Shown here: positions 1 through 7,934 of the stretch, one piece after another
How positions within the stretch are numbered: the first letter of the stretch is position 1
How the letters are laid out: the number at the start of each line of letters is the position of its first letter
Assembly (NCBI GenBank): GCA_023393115.1
Contig: JAEWMS010000011.1
Location: 1 to 64,000 of the forward strand
Length of the DNA stretch: 64,000 nt
Reading direction: 5' to 3'
From: Bacillota bacterium
Lineage (GTDB): Bacteria; Bacillota; Clostridia; Acetivibrionales; DSM-1351
Program-made: the position numbers and the translations under genes
The notes under the pieces: generated by a model
Told to the model about the DNA's origin: nothing
Databases searched by the model: none
What the model saw: the letters and a program-made list of their open reading frames with translations, nothing else

Positions 1-26
1 ATCAATATGTTTAAAGGAGGAACAAA

Positions 27-110
27 ATGAAAAAGCTTATAATGGCTTTACACTTATTATTATACCACGATTTTCCTAAAATAATGTTAAGATTGTATAA
101 CAAATATTAA
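27..110 (+). CDS. Possible 27-residue peptide or gene stub
   Basis: A short reading frame follows a very good ribosome binding site (AAAGGAGG, seven bases before ATG). It encodes 27 residues starting MKKLIMALHLLL, which resembles the first part of a signal peptide, and then stops. Nothing recognisable follows in frame, and a fold-back element begins about 14 bases downstream. It may be the 5' stub of a disrupted exported-protein gene. It could also be chance. No family is recognised. Confidence 0.2.
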   Translation: MKKLIMALHLLLYHDFPKIMLRLYNKY

Positions 111-123
111 TAAAATGTGAATA

Positions 124-350
124 GTGAAGTGTTAAACTGAAATATCCTTGTTAAAAAGCCGAGAAGTGCAAAATTGCTCCCGTACAAGCATACAAAAATG
201 TGTCGTACACGAAATCAAAATAAGAAACTGTATATAACAGTTTTTTATTTTGATTTCTAACCATACTTCCACATTTTTATATGCTATACTCACGCAATTT
301 CCACTTTGCAGAAATACTGGTAAAGGACATTTACTGTTCAGACACTCCAC
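124..350. repeat. Imperfect fold-back (MITE-like) element 1
   Basis: The stretch is a long imperfect palindrome centred near 234-237. The inner arms 211-231 and 237-257 pair over 21 bases with one G-T. The next pair, 188-202 and 270-284, matches over 15 bases with one mismatch. The outer ends match as GTGAAGTG (124-131) against CACTCCAC (343-350), with further matches such as AAGGA(T/C)ATTT inside. Such nested arms without a protein gene are typical of miniature inverted-repeat elements. The rest of the 1-582 gap holds no convincing gene; bases 351-480 show nothing I recognise. Confidence 0.5.
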
Positions 351-500
351 GATTAACTGGTGGGGCTGGCGGGCACACGAAATGGCAGTACCAAAAAGAT
401 AATCCTGAAAGGTGTTTATTACAATTCCTCCTGTAAATTGTTTGATTACAAGTATATTAATGCGTAAAAAGTAGAATATAAATAAAAAACATCTTCATAG

Positions 501-529
501 TTGATAATCACTCGACTTGTAACTAAAAT
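501..529 (+). promoter_or_regulatory. Sigma-A promoter of the NAD(P)H-binding protein
   Basis: TTGATA (501-506) and TAAAAT (524-529) are separated by 17 bases, close to the housekeeping consensus. The start codon of the downstream gene lies 53 bases further on. Confidence 0.6.
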
Positions 530-535
530 TATAAC

Positions 536-556
536 AAGTAACTAATGTGGTTACTT
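536..556. promoter_or_regulatory. Palindromic operator candidate
   Basis: AAGTAAC and GTTACTT form perfect 7-base arms around a 7-base spacer, just after the -10 box at 524-529, so the site should overlap the transcription start. A looser inverted repeat (CTTGT / ACAAG, about 516-538) overlaps the -10. Small oxidoreductases of this type are often controlled by HxlR or MarR proteins, but no such regulator lies nearby, so the regulator is unknown. Confidence 0.45.
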
Positions 557-582
557 TCATGCTATTGCAGGAGGACTAAAAC

Positions 583-1218
583 ATGAAAATTGGAATTATT
601 GGTGCTAGTGGAAAAGCGGGTAGCCTTATTCTAAAGGAAGCAATTAGTCGTGGACACGAAGTAACTGCTATTGTAAGGGATAAGTCAAAACATCAAGATG
701 CAAACGTAGGGGTAATTGAAAAGAATATATTAGACCTGACAAAAGAGGATGTTAAGCAATTTGAAGTAGTTGTAAATGCTTTCGGAGCGCCACTTGGAGA
801 TGAACAGGCCCATGTGGATGCCGGACATACTTTAATCGAGGCTTTAAAGGGAACAAATACAAGAGCAATAATTGTCGGAGGTGCCGGAAGTCTGTATGTG
901 GATGAAAATAAATCCGTTAAGCTCCTTAATACACCTGAATTTCCCGATATAGTAAAACCGACAGCAACAGGTCAAGGGAGAAATCTAGAAGAATTACAAA
1001 AAACAACTGATATTACATGGACATTTATTAGCCCTTCTGCCATGTTTGACCCCACTGGAAAAAGAACTGGAACTTATAAGTCGGGAAAGGATCATCTTCT
1101 TGTAAATTCAAAGGGTAAAAGCTATATCAGTTATGCCGATTACGCAATTGCAGTTTTAGATGAAATTGAAAATCCACAACACATCAACCAACGTTTTACT
1201 GTTGTTAGTGAAGAATAA
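583..1218 (+). CDS. NAD(P)H-binding SDR-like oxidoreductase (NmrA/YwnB type)
   Basis: A 211-residue protein with an N-terminal Rossmann glycine motif, GASGKAG, at residues 7-13 after a beta strand (MKIGII). This is typical of atypical short-chain dehydrogenases that bind NAD(P)H, such as the YwnB, YwrB and NmrA-like groups. Length fits the family. The substrate cannot be told from sequence; relatives act on flavins or quinones or serve as redox sensors. It is a monocistronic cytoplasmic gene with an RBS (GGAGG, 8 bases upstream), its own promoter at 501-529, a palindromic operator at 536-556 and a terminator at 1235. The YSA-type catalytic triad is not evident. Confidence 0.8.
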   Translation: MKIGIIGASGKAGSLILKEAISRGHEVTAIVRDKSKHQDANVGVIEKNILDLTKEDVKQFEVVVNAFGAPLGDEQAHVDAGHTLIEALKGTNTRAIIVGGAGSLYVDENKSVKLLNTPEFPDIVKPTATGQGRNLEELQKTTDITWTFISPSAMFDPTGKRTGTYKSGKDHLLVNSKGKSYISYADYAIAVLDEIENPQHINQRFTVVSEE

Positions 1219-1234
1219 TTACTTAAGACTCAAC

Positions 1235-1276
1235 AACCCAAGAATTGCTGTGAAAACAACATTTCTTGGGTTTTAC
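1235..1276 (+). terminator. Terminator of the NAD(P)H-binding gene
   Basis: Ten-base arms AACCCAAGAA (1235-1244) and TTCTTGGGTT (1263-1272) are followed by a short T tract. The hairpin starts 17 bases after the stop codon. Confidence 0.75.
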
Positions 1277-1345
1277 TTTAAGTCTATTATTAAATACTAT
1301 TAAGTATTATTATGTATTATTTTTTATGTTCAGTCATCTTGTAAA

Positions 1346-2245
1346 TTACATTATAAAACTAACAATTATGGTGGCGATGCCCACATACAGAGCTACCTGG
1401 CCTATGGCGGCTCCAATATTGTCCTGTTCATATATTTCGTTCCATATATCTACCTTAACTATACTTGTAAATATCTTCTTGAAGAGTACCGATAATATTC
1501 CGAAGATAATCAGGCTTACGGCTATAACAATTGATACTGTTAAAAGTTCAAAATCCATGCTGTAGAAGGACATTACACCGGCAATTATTGTCTGAACTGC
1601 GAATACAAAACCCAACAGGCCTATTCCTGCTGCAGGATTGTTGTCAATAAACAGCTCTTTAAAAAGAGTTGTTCTCCTTCTCAGAACAAAGGAATAGCAA
1701 ACCAGAGCCGCCAGCATAAATACCAGGAATATAAGAACCTTTATAAGTATTTCAATGCCCAGACCATTTATTATATCTATAAAGTCAATCAATTTAATAA
1801 TATTAACGAATATTACAGAGACAGCTACAGAGAATAAAGCCGCACCAATGTTTTTCTGTTCGCAGATCTCTTTATTAAGGCATATCTTTCCATGATCATC
1901 GCTGACGTCTATAAGTTTGACGATGAATTTTGTACAAAGTCTCAGTAAGGTTAAAATCGCTATGTAAAATATTGTGTAGCCTAGACATACGGCCAGATCA
2001 ACAAATATATTGTCACTTACCGCTCCCTTTATCCCATGGCCTGCCAGATATAGTACCGGAAACACAAAAGCACCGATGAACTCAATCCACACAGCCAGAT
2101 TGTCCCGGTTAAATAACGCATCCTTCAGAGATACATCCCGTAAAACAATATTATTATAAATTATCCAGCCAAGAATGAAACCAATTGTAAGTATTACGAA
2201 ACTAAAGGAAAAATCCTTTAAGAAAAAGCTTAAGTACTCTAACAT
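1346..2245 (-). CDS. DUF350 family integral membrane protein
   Basis: A 299-residue, almost wholly hydrophobic protein with about eight membrane segments arranged as four related two-helix units. Each unit contains a polar loop plus an N/G/A-rich helix start (RDNLAVWIEF, KNIGAALFSVAV, NPAAGIGLLGF, DNIGAAIGQVAL). This internal repeat is characteristic of DUF350, the family of E. coli YjfL. The molecular function of DUF350 is unknown. It is the last gene of a three-gene minus-strand group (3901 to 1346), 21 bases after the preceding gene, so it is probably co-transcribed with the Ser-rich membrane protein and the YjfK-like protein. Confidence 0.8.
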   Translation of the reverse strand: MLEYLSFFLKDFSFSFVILTIGFILGWIIYNNIVLRDVSLKDALFNRDNLAVWIEFIGAFVFPVLYLAGHGIKGAVSDNIFVDLAVCLGYTIFYIAILTLLRLCTKFIVKLIDVSDDHGKICLNKEICEQKNIGAALFSVAVSVIFVNIIKLIDFIDIINGLGIEILIKVLIFLVFMLAALVCYSFVLRRRTTLFKELFIDNNPAAGIGLLGFVFAVQTIIAGVMSFYSMDFELLTVSIVIAVSLIIFGILSVLFKKIFTSIVKVDIWNEIYEQDNIGAAIGQVALYVGIATIIVSFIM

Positions 2246-2266
2246 AATCCAACTCCCCCACTAAAT

Positions 2267-2866
2267 TTAATCTTTATCCAAACCCTGATAAACCTTGTAA
2301 TGAGCACCTTCAAACCTCTGTCCAATAAATATTCTGAACATACCGTCATCTTTCATCATCTCAATATTAAGATATTCCGTTACACCGTCGGCATCCCTCT
2401 GATAGTCCCATATCTCAACATCCACTTTTTTTGTTATCTTACCTGTATTTAGGTCAAGAACCTTTAAAGCCCCCTGCATTCCATCAATTCTGTAATCGCA
2501 TTCGGGCATTAAGCAGCGTTCATATTCCGAGCCGTCAGGCGTTGTAAGATATTTTTGGCCCACGACATTGAGGAATTCTTCAGAAAAAGGCACCGTATCA
2601 TCTAAAAAATACATGTAGGTTTCATATACCCTTTCCTCTTCCTGAGAGCTGTAAACCTCAAAAACATATTCTGATTCATCAACCTTTGAATATAATAAGT
2701 ATCTGGTATACGGGCGCTGTCCCACTTCCATCTGTATTATTTTTTCAAAGGTAAAAAACCCTTCCAACTCAAGTTCCTTGAGATTAAACTCAATCATAGA
2801 ATTTTTATTGATATTTAACGGATTCAAAATCTCAGATGCATCGTTCTTTCTCATAAAACCGAACAT
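2267..2866 (-). CDS. Hypothetical protein, YjfK/DUF2491-like
   Basis: A soluble acidic protein of 199 residues. The start is taken at MFGFMRK because GGGAGG lies just upstream; the earlier in-frame ATG at 2878 is part of that RBS. The C-terminal half contains EIWDYQRDADGVTEYLNIEM followed by a conserved-looking G-x-F-x-I/F-x-G-x-x pattern, reminiscent of DUF2491 (YjfK). In E. coli YjfK sits next to the DUF350 protein YjfL, as here. The family assignment rests mainly on this neighbourhood and is tentative. No catalytic residues can be named. Confidence 0.45.
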   Translation of the reverse strand: MFGFMRKNDASEILNPLNINKNSMIEFNLKELELEGFFTFEKIIQMEVGQRPYTRYLLYSKVDESEYVFEVYSSQEEERVYETYMYFLDDTVPFSEEFLNVVGQKYLTTPDGSEYERCLMPECDYRIDGMQGALKVLDLNTGKITKKVDVEIWDYQRDADGVTEYLNIEMMKDDGMFRIFIGQRFEGAHYKVYQGLDKD

Positions 2867-2938
2867 ATTTCCTCCCATTATGACTTGATTGTCTTCATAC
2901 TCCGGAATTATTCGCTTGTTACAATTATTTGCTTCTAC

Positions 2939-3901
2939 TTAATAAATCCTGCTGTAATGGGATTTTTTCGGCTTGGGCTTTGACAATTTTCTTATTACAA
3001 TTATCAGAGCTCCTGCAGAAACTATAATTAAAACTACCGCTACACCGCTGCTTGCTGAATTTGTGGAGTACTTATCGGTATAGTAGATTTTATCTACATT
3101 CTCTTCCTGATATTGTTGCGAGAACTGTAAATCGGGGTCTGTATCCGGGTCAATATAATTAGGATCTCTTTGAACTCCCTGTTTTTCAAGTTCTTCTACC
3201 CTTTTCTCCAGTTTTTCATACTCCTGTTGATTGAAATAGCTCTTATATGGAGCAATATCCAACCAGTGGTGATACCAGAACATTTCTGAGGCTCTCATTA
3301 AAAACCACAGGTCCCATGGGCCCACAAAGGCGTACCCGTATGAAAAGGGACTACCGAACATACCAGTATTGACATTCATAAAAATCGGTCTTTTTCCAAA
3401 GGAAGTTATTCTTGAAGTTCTGGTTTTCATGGCATCCTCAAAACCCATTCTTTTAGAGCCGGTTCCAAAATTCCGCTTCATGGAATCGTTATAAACCTTC
3501 TGCTGCTCAGAATTCAGCTTCTGCTTGTATGTATTGAAGTTCTTTCCTGAAACCTGCTTTTTATAAGTATCCTGCATATAGGAGTACTTTTTGGAAGAAG
3601 ACTTATTGGTAAAGCTCTTTGCTGATGATCCGGTCGAACCGCTGTAGCTTTTGGAGCTTCCAGGTATACCTCTTGCGCTGCTCTTTGAGCTATTGGAACT
3701 ACTACTCTTTTTTGAGCTGCTACTCTTAGATTTGGACGAACCAAACAGGCCTGAGCTTTTTGATGAACTCTTATAACTGCGGCTAAATGATTTTGAAAAA
3801 GACCTGCTGCCGCCAAAGGATCTTGATTTTGCAAAAACTCCTGCTGTGGAAGTAAACACAAAGACCAGTATCAGCATTATGGCAAATACTCTTTTTTTCA
3901 C
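2939..3901 (-). CDS. Secreted or membrane-anchored Ser-rich protein
   Basis: About 320 residues. An N-terminal signal peptide (KKRVFAIMLILVFVFTSTAG...FA) is followed by roughly 90 residues dominated by Ser, Lys, Gly and Phe. A folded middle part is rich in Trp/Tyr/Phe (for example GPWDLWFLMRASEMFWYHHW), then comes an acidic/Gln coiled-coil-like stretch. A C-terminal membrane segment (VAVVLIIVSAGALIIVI) ends in a basic tail. GTG at 3901 is preferred over ATG at 3907 because GAGGG lies 6 bases before the GTG and directly abuts the ATG. It is the first gene of the DUF350 group. Family not recognised; the topology suggests a surface-exposed protein anchored at its C terminus. Confidence 0.6.
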   Translation of the reverse strand: MKKRVFAIMLILVFVFTSTAGVFAKSRSFGGSRSFSKSFSRSYKSSSKSSGLFGSSKSKSSSSKKSSSSNSSKSSARGIPGSSKSYSGSTGSSAKSFTNKSSSKKYSYMQDTYKKQVSGKNFNTYKQKLNSEQQKVYNDSMKRNFGTGSKRMGFEDAMKTRTSRITSFGKRPIFMNVNTGMFGSPFSYGYAFVGPWDLWFLMRASEMFWYHHWLDIAPYKSYFNQQEYEKLEKRVEELEKQGVQRDPNYIDPDTDPDLQFSQQYQEENVDKIYYTDKYSTNSASSGVAVVLIIVSAGALIIVIRKLSKPKPKKSHYSRIY

Positions 3902-4120
3902 AGACATCCCTCACATTTTAATCTATTGTTCATAGTTAACTTCATTTATTATTACAAAAATAACACTTAATAATTATACGTAAAAACTGTATTTTTGTTT
4001 TATCTGCTTGTTATTATATCATTATATACTTCAAAGGTGAATTTTTTGTTATATGTATAATCTTAAGCAAAAAAGGCAATAAATATAACTGACCCCACAA
4101 AATACATTTTAACCCCCTAA

Positions 4121-4147
4121 AAATGCTCCGGCTACGCCGGGCATTTT
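4121..4147 (-). terminator. Terminator of the two-component operon
   Basis: The hairpin pairs ATGC(T)CCGGC with GCCGGGCAT around a TAC loop. On the minus strand it is followed by TTTTT. The plus-strand T8 run also allows bidirectional use. It lies 20 bases beyond the response-regulator stop. Confidence 0.65.
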
Positions 4148-4167
4148 TTTTATACATTAAAGCAATT

Positions 4168-4866
4168 TTACATTTTAAACCTGTAACCTACTCCCCATAT
4201 AGTCTCAATAAACTGTTCACTCTCTTTATCCTTTTCGATTTTATCTCGCACTTTACCTATATGTACAGTTATTGTTGCACTGTCCCCAAAGTAATCAATT
4301 CCCCAAACCCGTTCCAACAAAGCTTCCTTACTGAATACATGATTAGGGTTCTGCGCAAGGAAAAGAAGAAGATCATATTCCTTTGTAGTCAGAAATATCT
4401 CTTCTCCGTTAAGCATTACTCGCCTTGCATCAAGGTTAATGGTCAAGCCTCTGATAACCAATTCTGCCTGCTTATGAAGCCTGCCTGAATTGCTTAGTTT
4501 TTCAAAGCGGCTTATATGCGCCTTAACTCTGGCAACCATTTCACCAGGACTGAAGGGCTTTGTAAGGTAATCATCAGCTCCGAGACCAAGCCCCCTTATT
4601 TTATCGATATCATCCTTGCGTGCTGAAATCATAAGTATTGGTGTTTCTTTTATTGAGCGGATTTTTTTACAGATTTCAAAGCCATCAATCTCCGGTAGCA
4701 TCAGATCAAGGACTATAAGGTCAAAGTTCTCATTTAAAGCTAATTCCAGTCCCTTGGCACCATTCTGCCGTAATATAACTTCGAATCCGTTAATTTCCAA
4801 ATAATCTCGCTCAAGTTCGGCAATGGCCAGATCATCCTCTATTATTAATATTCTCTTTATTTCCAT
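4168..4866 (-). CDS. OmpR/PhoB-family response regulator
   Basis: A 232-residue two-domain regulator. The receiver domain (about 1-115) has the acidic pair at residues 10-12 (EDD), the phosphoacceptor Asp54 in IVLDLMLPEIDG, and the conserved Lys in YLTKPFSPGE. A winged-helix DNA-binding domain follows (about 130-230), with LTTKEYDLLLFLAQNPNHVF and the ending ETIWGVGYRFKM. The start is placed at MEIKRIL because AGGAGG precedes it; upstream in-frame ATG codons lack an RBS. It follows the histidine kinase gene in the same operon by 86 bases, so the two should form a cognate pair, probably controlling the linked ABC exporter. Confidence 0.92.
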   Translation of the reverse strand: MEIKRILIIEDDLAIAELERDYLEINGFEVILRQNGAKGLELALNENFDLIVLDLMLPEIDGFEICKKIRSIKETPILMISARKDDIDKIRGLGLGADDYLTKPFSPGEMVARVKAHISRFEKLSNSGRLHKQAELVIRGLTINLDARRVMLNGEEIFLTTKEYDLLLFLAQNPNHVFSKEALLERVWGIDYFGDSATITVHIGKVRDKIEKDKESEQFIETIWGVGYRFKM

Positions 4867-4952
4867 GCTGCCTCCTATATATATCCATGCTTGTTGCCAA
4901 ATATTACCGCCAAATATTCCTGCCATATATTCCTACCATATATGAGTACAGT

Positions 4953-6431
4953 TCATTTGTTACTTCCCTGCGGAATTCTGAAGGATATCTCGGTCCATTC
5001 ACCCTTTATACTGTCAGCCTGTATTTTCCCATTATGCTGCTCAATAACCTGACGCGTTATAGCAAGTCCCAAGCCTGACCCGCCTGTATTTCTGTTTCTT
5101 GAGGGGTCCGTCCTGTAAAAACGGTCGAATATTTTTTCAAGATCATTTTTATCTATACCAATACCGTTATCCTTTATTTTAACAACAAGATTACTGTTGT
5201 GTTCTTCAAAACTAATATTTATAAGCTTATGATCTTTTTCCATGAACTTCATCGAATTACTGATAATGTTCAATATAACACGTTTAATTTTCTGACTATC
5301 CATAAGAACCTTGAAGCCTGGAGTTATCTTGCATTCGGAAACCATTTCCACACCTTTTCCCTCAAGTTCCAGCTGCAGTTCCTGTATACAATTGTTATAG
5401 AAATCATTAATATCTATATAGTCCTTATTAAAGGGTTCCTTTCCCAAATCAAGCTTAGAAAATAAAAATAAATCATCTATCATTGCATTCATATCTTCCG
5501 TTTTTGTATATATGACATCAAGATACTTTGACAATTTCTCCGGGTCGTTTGCGACACCGTCCTTTATACCCTGAATGTAACCTTTTATTGAAGTGATAGG
5601 TGTTTTCAGGTCATGAGTTATGTCGGATAACAATTGTTTTCTGCTCTCCTCCATTTGGAGCTGACTGGTTATAGACTTTTTTAACTCGAATCTCATTATC
5701 TCATATGAGCGGATAACACTCCCGATCTCATTGTTTGAGTTTGACTGAAGATGAACATCAAGATTTCCCCGCGCAATTTCCTTTGCACAATTATCCAGCT
5801 TTTTTAACGGTATAACAATATCTTTTGTTAATATCCACAATAATGGCAGTACTATTATGACTGCAAACAATATCAACCCTGAAAAAAGTGCTTTGTTATG
5901 GCGTGCTATAACCTTTTCGGGTTGATAAAAAACAAAGTAATAGCTAAGAGAGTCGGTATTTGAAAAGTCATGTTTCAGATAGAAAAAATCTTGTTTATTC
6001 CATGTAAATTTATTTTCACTGAAGCTCAGGTTTTGTTTATCATAGCTTTTATGCTTATAATTATTTTCCCTTTCAACATCATCAATCCTTTGATATAAAG
6101 TTCCGTCTACAGCTTCTTCTCCGAACGTCTTATACTGTTGCTGGTTTCTAACTACCAGAAATCCGTTAATTGGCTTCAGCTGCTCTGCCAATCCTGAAGC
6201 AAAACTATCCTGCTTTAAAGTCTCAGGGTAATATTTCTCTGTATACCGCAAATCCACAACTACATCAACTACTCTTCCAACAACTGATTCACCGGACTGC
6301 TCGCCGATAAAGGCCTTAACAGTCTCACCCATATTATATGTGATGATAACTATTCCAAAAAAAACGACCCCGATAACGGTTACAATCAGCATTATTAGAT
6401 ATGTTAAAATGAGCTTTACCCTTAGAGACAT
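4953..6431 (-). CDS. Sensor histidine kinase (HAMP-HisKA-HATPase)
   Basis: A 492-residue membrane kinase. Transmembrane helix 1 (about 8-31) and helix 2 (about 182-202) bracket an extracellular sensor domain of about 150 residues. After this come a HAMP linker, a HisKA domain with His273 in SDITHDLKTPITSIKGY, and a HATPase_c domain with N box (ILNIISNSMKF), G1 (IKDNGIGID) and G2 (GGSGLGLAI). It begins 3 bases after the permease gene and precedes the OmpR-type regulator, consistent with a sensor tied to the adjacent ABC transporter. The signal sensed is not apparent; BceS-type intramembrane sensors lack such a large extracellular domain, so this is a different class. Confidence 0.9.
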   Translation of the reverse strand: MSLRVKLILTYLIMLIVTVIGVVFFGIVIITYNMGETVKAFIGEQSGESVVGRVVDVVVDLRYTEKYYPETLKQDSFASGLAEQLKPINGFLVVRNQQQYKTFGEEAVDGTLYQRIDDVERENNYKHKSYDKQNLSFSENKFTWNKQDFFYLKHDFSNTDSLSYYFVFYQPEKVIARHNKALFSGLILFAVIIVLPLLWILTKDIVIPLKKLDNCAKEIARGNLDVHLQSNSNNEIGSVIRSYEIMRFELKKSITSQLQMEESRKQLLSDITHDLKTPITSIKGYIQGIKDGVANDPEKLSKYLDVIYTKTEDMNAMIDDLFLFSKLDLGKEPFNKDYIDINDFYNNCIQELQLELEGKGVEMVSECKITPGFKVLMDSQKIKRVILNIISNSMKFMEKDHKLINISFEEHNSNLVVKIKDNGIGIDKNDLEKIFDRFYRTDPSRNRNTGGSGLGLAITRQVIEQHNGKIQADSIKGEWTEISFRIPQGSNK

Positions 6432-6434
6432 TTT

Positions 6435-7181
6435 TTACACTTCTTTCTTTTCAAATATTAACAACCCTGTTACTCCAAATATGATGCAATATGAAAGCAT
6501 GTACAGTAAAGCAGGCAATGCCATGGTTATGTTGGTTCCATTGACCAGTGGCTGATACCAGCCTGAGAAGCTTGTAGGCAGAAATTGTCGGAAAGATAGT
6601 AGGAATGTTCCTGCAACACCAGTAACAAACCAGATAAGCAGGTTTATTACGATGGCCATATTAGGACTGCCTGTGATTAATGTGAAAAAGGATACTATCA
6701 CCAGGATGGTCGAAAGAAAGATAAATACTCCAAGATAGCTTACAAGCATACCTCCGATTCCACCAAAAGCCACGACTCCGTCTATGACAAGGCTAATTAT
6801 AAGTCCCGATATTCCCAGTGTTAAAAGACATGTACCTGCCATAGCCGCTCCGGCAATTAATTTCCCTAAATATATTATACTTTTAGTAACTGGCAATGCA
6901 AACAGATTTTTAATGGTTGCATCCTTAAACTCTGCTGCAAACAGCTCACTACCAATAAATATTGTCAGAACTGGAAGTGCAAAGCCGGTAATCAATTCCA
7001 GAATAAAAACAGGAAATCTGCCTGGCGCTACTATTTCAACACCAGTATTAGACTCAGCAATAAAAAGACCAACCCCGGTTGCCACAGCATATAAGATTGC
7101 AAGTGCTATAATCACTTTGGTTTTTATTTGATATAACAACTTTTTATATTCATCTACTGAAAAAGTAATCAGACTGCTCAT
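6435..7181 (-). CDS. ABC-2 type transporter permease
   Basis: A 248-residue membrane protein with about six hydrophobic segments, beginning ITFSVDEYKKLLYQIKTKVIIALA, typical of ABC-2 permeases of the NatB/YthQ kind. The start is set at MSSLITF (7181), preceded by AGGAGAGG; the longer frame would run further into the ATPase gene. The two genes still overlap by 32 bases, suggesting translational coupling. It likely forms an exporter with the ATPase encoded upstream. Substrate unknown; peptide, antibiotic or ion export are usual for the family. Confidence 0.8.
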   Translation of the reverse strand: MSSLITFSVDEYKKLLYQIKTKVIIALAILYAVATGVGLFIAESNTGVEIVAPGRFPVFILELITGFALPVLTIFIGSELFAAEFKDATIKNLFALPVTKSIIYLGKLIAGAAMAGTCLLTLGISGLIISLVIDGVVAFGGIGGMLVSYLGVFIFLSTILVIVSFFTLITGSPNMAIVINLLIWFVTGVAGTFLLSFRQFLPTSFSGWYQPLVNGTNITMALPALLYMLSYCIIFGVTGLLIFEKKEV

Positions 7182-7908
7182 TTTCACCTCTCCTTTCCTT
7201 GGACAACGAAACATTTTCCAGATAATATTTTTCTATTGTGGGATAGCTGGCCCTTATTTCATTAACTGCCTTTGTCCCGAGACACTTTCCGTTATTTATT
7301 ATGCAGACCTTGGATGTAATTTCTTCAATATCATGAATCAAGTGGCTGGATATAATCATGGCAGTGTTAAACTTTTCAGAGATGCTTTTAAGCATTCGAA
7401 CCAATTGATCCCTACCTTCAATATCCATTCCTGAAAAAGGTTCATCCAGTAATAGAAGCTTTGGTTTAGCCAGTAATATTTTCGCAAGATATATACGCTG
7501 CTTCATACCGGTGGAATAGGTTTTTATCTTGCTGTTCCTTCTATCATATAAGCCTGTTATATTCAGAACAGCATCTATTTCTTTATCTGTAACTTTAAAG
7601 TAAAGATTCTGGTGCAGCTTCAGGTATTGATATCCGGTAAGGTACAGATACGGGGAAGGATCTCCTATCATCATCCCTATCTCGGATTTTGTAGTTTTTG
7701 GATTATCAATTACAGAAACTCCTTTATAGGTCACAGTTCCTGCATTTATCGGGATAAGCCCCATCATTGCCTTCATTGTTGTAGTTTTCCCTGCGCCATT
7801 GGGGCCAAGAAGGGCGGCAACCTCACCTTCTGCTACGGTGAGGTTCAGCCCTTCTATACCATGGTTCCCGGGATACTGCTTAGTTAGATTTGTAACTTCT
7901 AGCAACAT
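7150..7908 (-). CDS. ABC transporter ATP-binding protein
   Basis: A 252-residue ATPase. The Walker A motif is GPNGAGKTT, the Q-loop region MMIGDPSPYLYLTG, the signature YSTGMKQRIYLAK, Walker B LLLLDEPFSGMD, and the H-loop ISSHLIHDIEE. The start at MLLEV (7908) is favoured because GGAG lies 9 bases upstream; ATG 7923 is in frame but has no RBS. It pairs with the adjacent ABC-2 permease and is flanked by a secreted protein and a two-component system in one operon. The architecture matches small exporters such as the CcmA/NatA groups rather than importers. Confidence 0.88.
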   Translation of the reverse strand: MLLEVTNLTKQYPGNHGIEGLNLTVAEGEVAALLGPNGAGKTTTMKAMMGLIPINAGTVTYKGVSVIDNPKTTKSEIGMMIGDPSPYLYLTGYQYLKLHQNLYFKVTDKEIDAVLNITGLYDRRNSKIKTYSTGMKQRIYLAKILLAKPKLLLLDEPFSGMDIEGRDQLVRMLKSISEKFNTAMIISSHLIHDIEEITSKVCIINNGKCLGTKAVNEIRASYPTIEKYYLENVSLSKERRGENEQSDYFFSR

Positions 7909-7934
7909 ATTGTCCGTCTCCATTCATATAGAAA

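Noticed and set aside
132..350. A 72-codon minus-strand open frame
   Set aside because: It lies wholly within fold-back element 1, has no RBS and shows no recognisable protein features.
3514..3861. A 115-codon minus-strand frame inside the Ser-rich protein gene
   Set aside because: It is a shifted frame of the repetitive Ser/Lys codons; the main frame has the signal peptide and membrane anchor.
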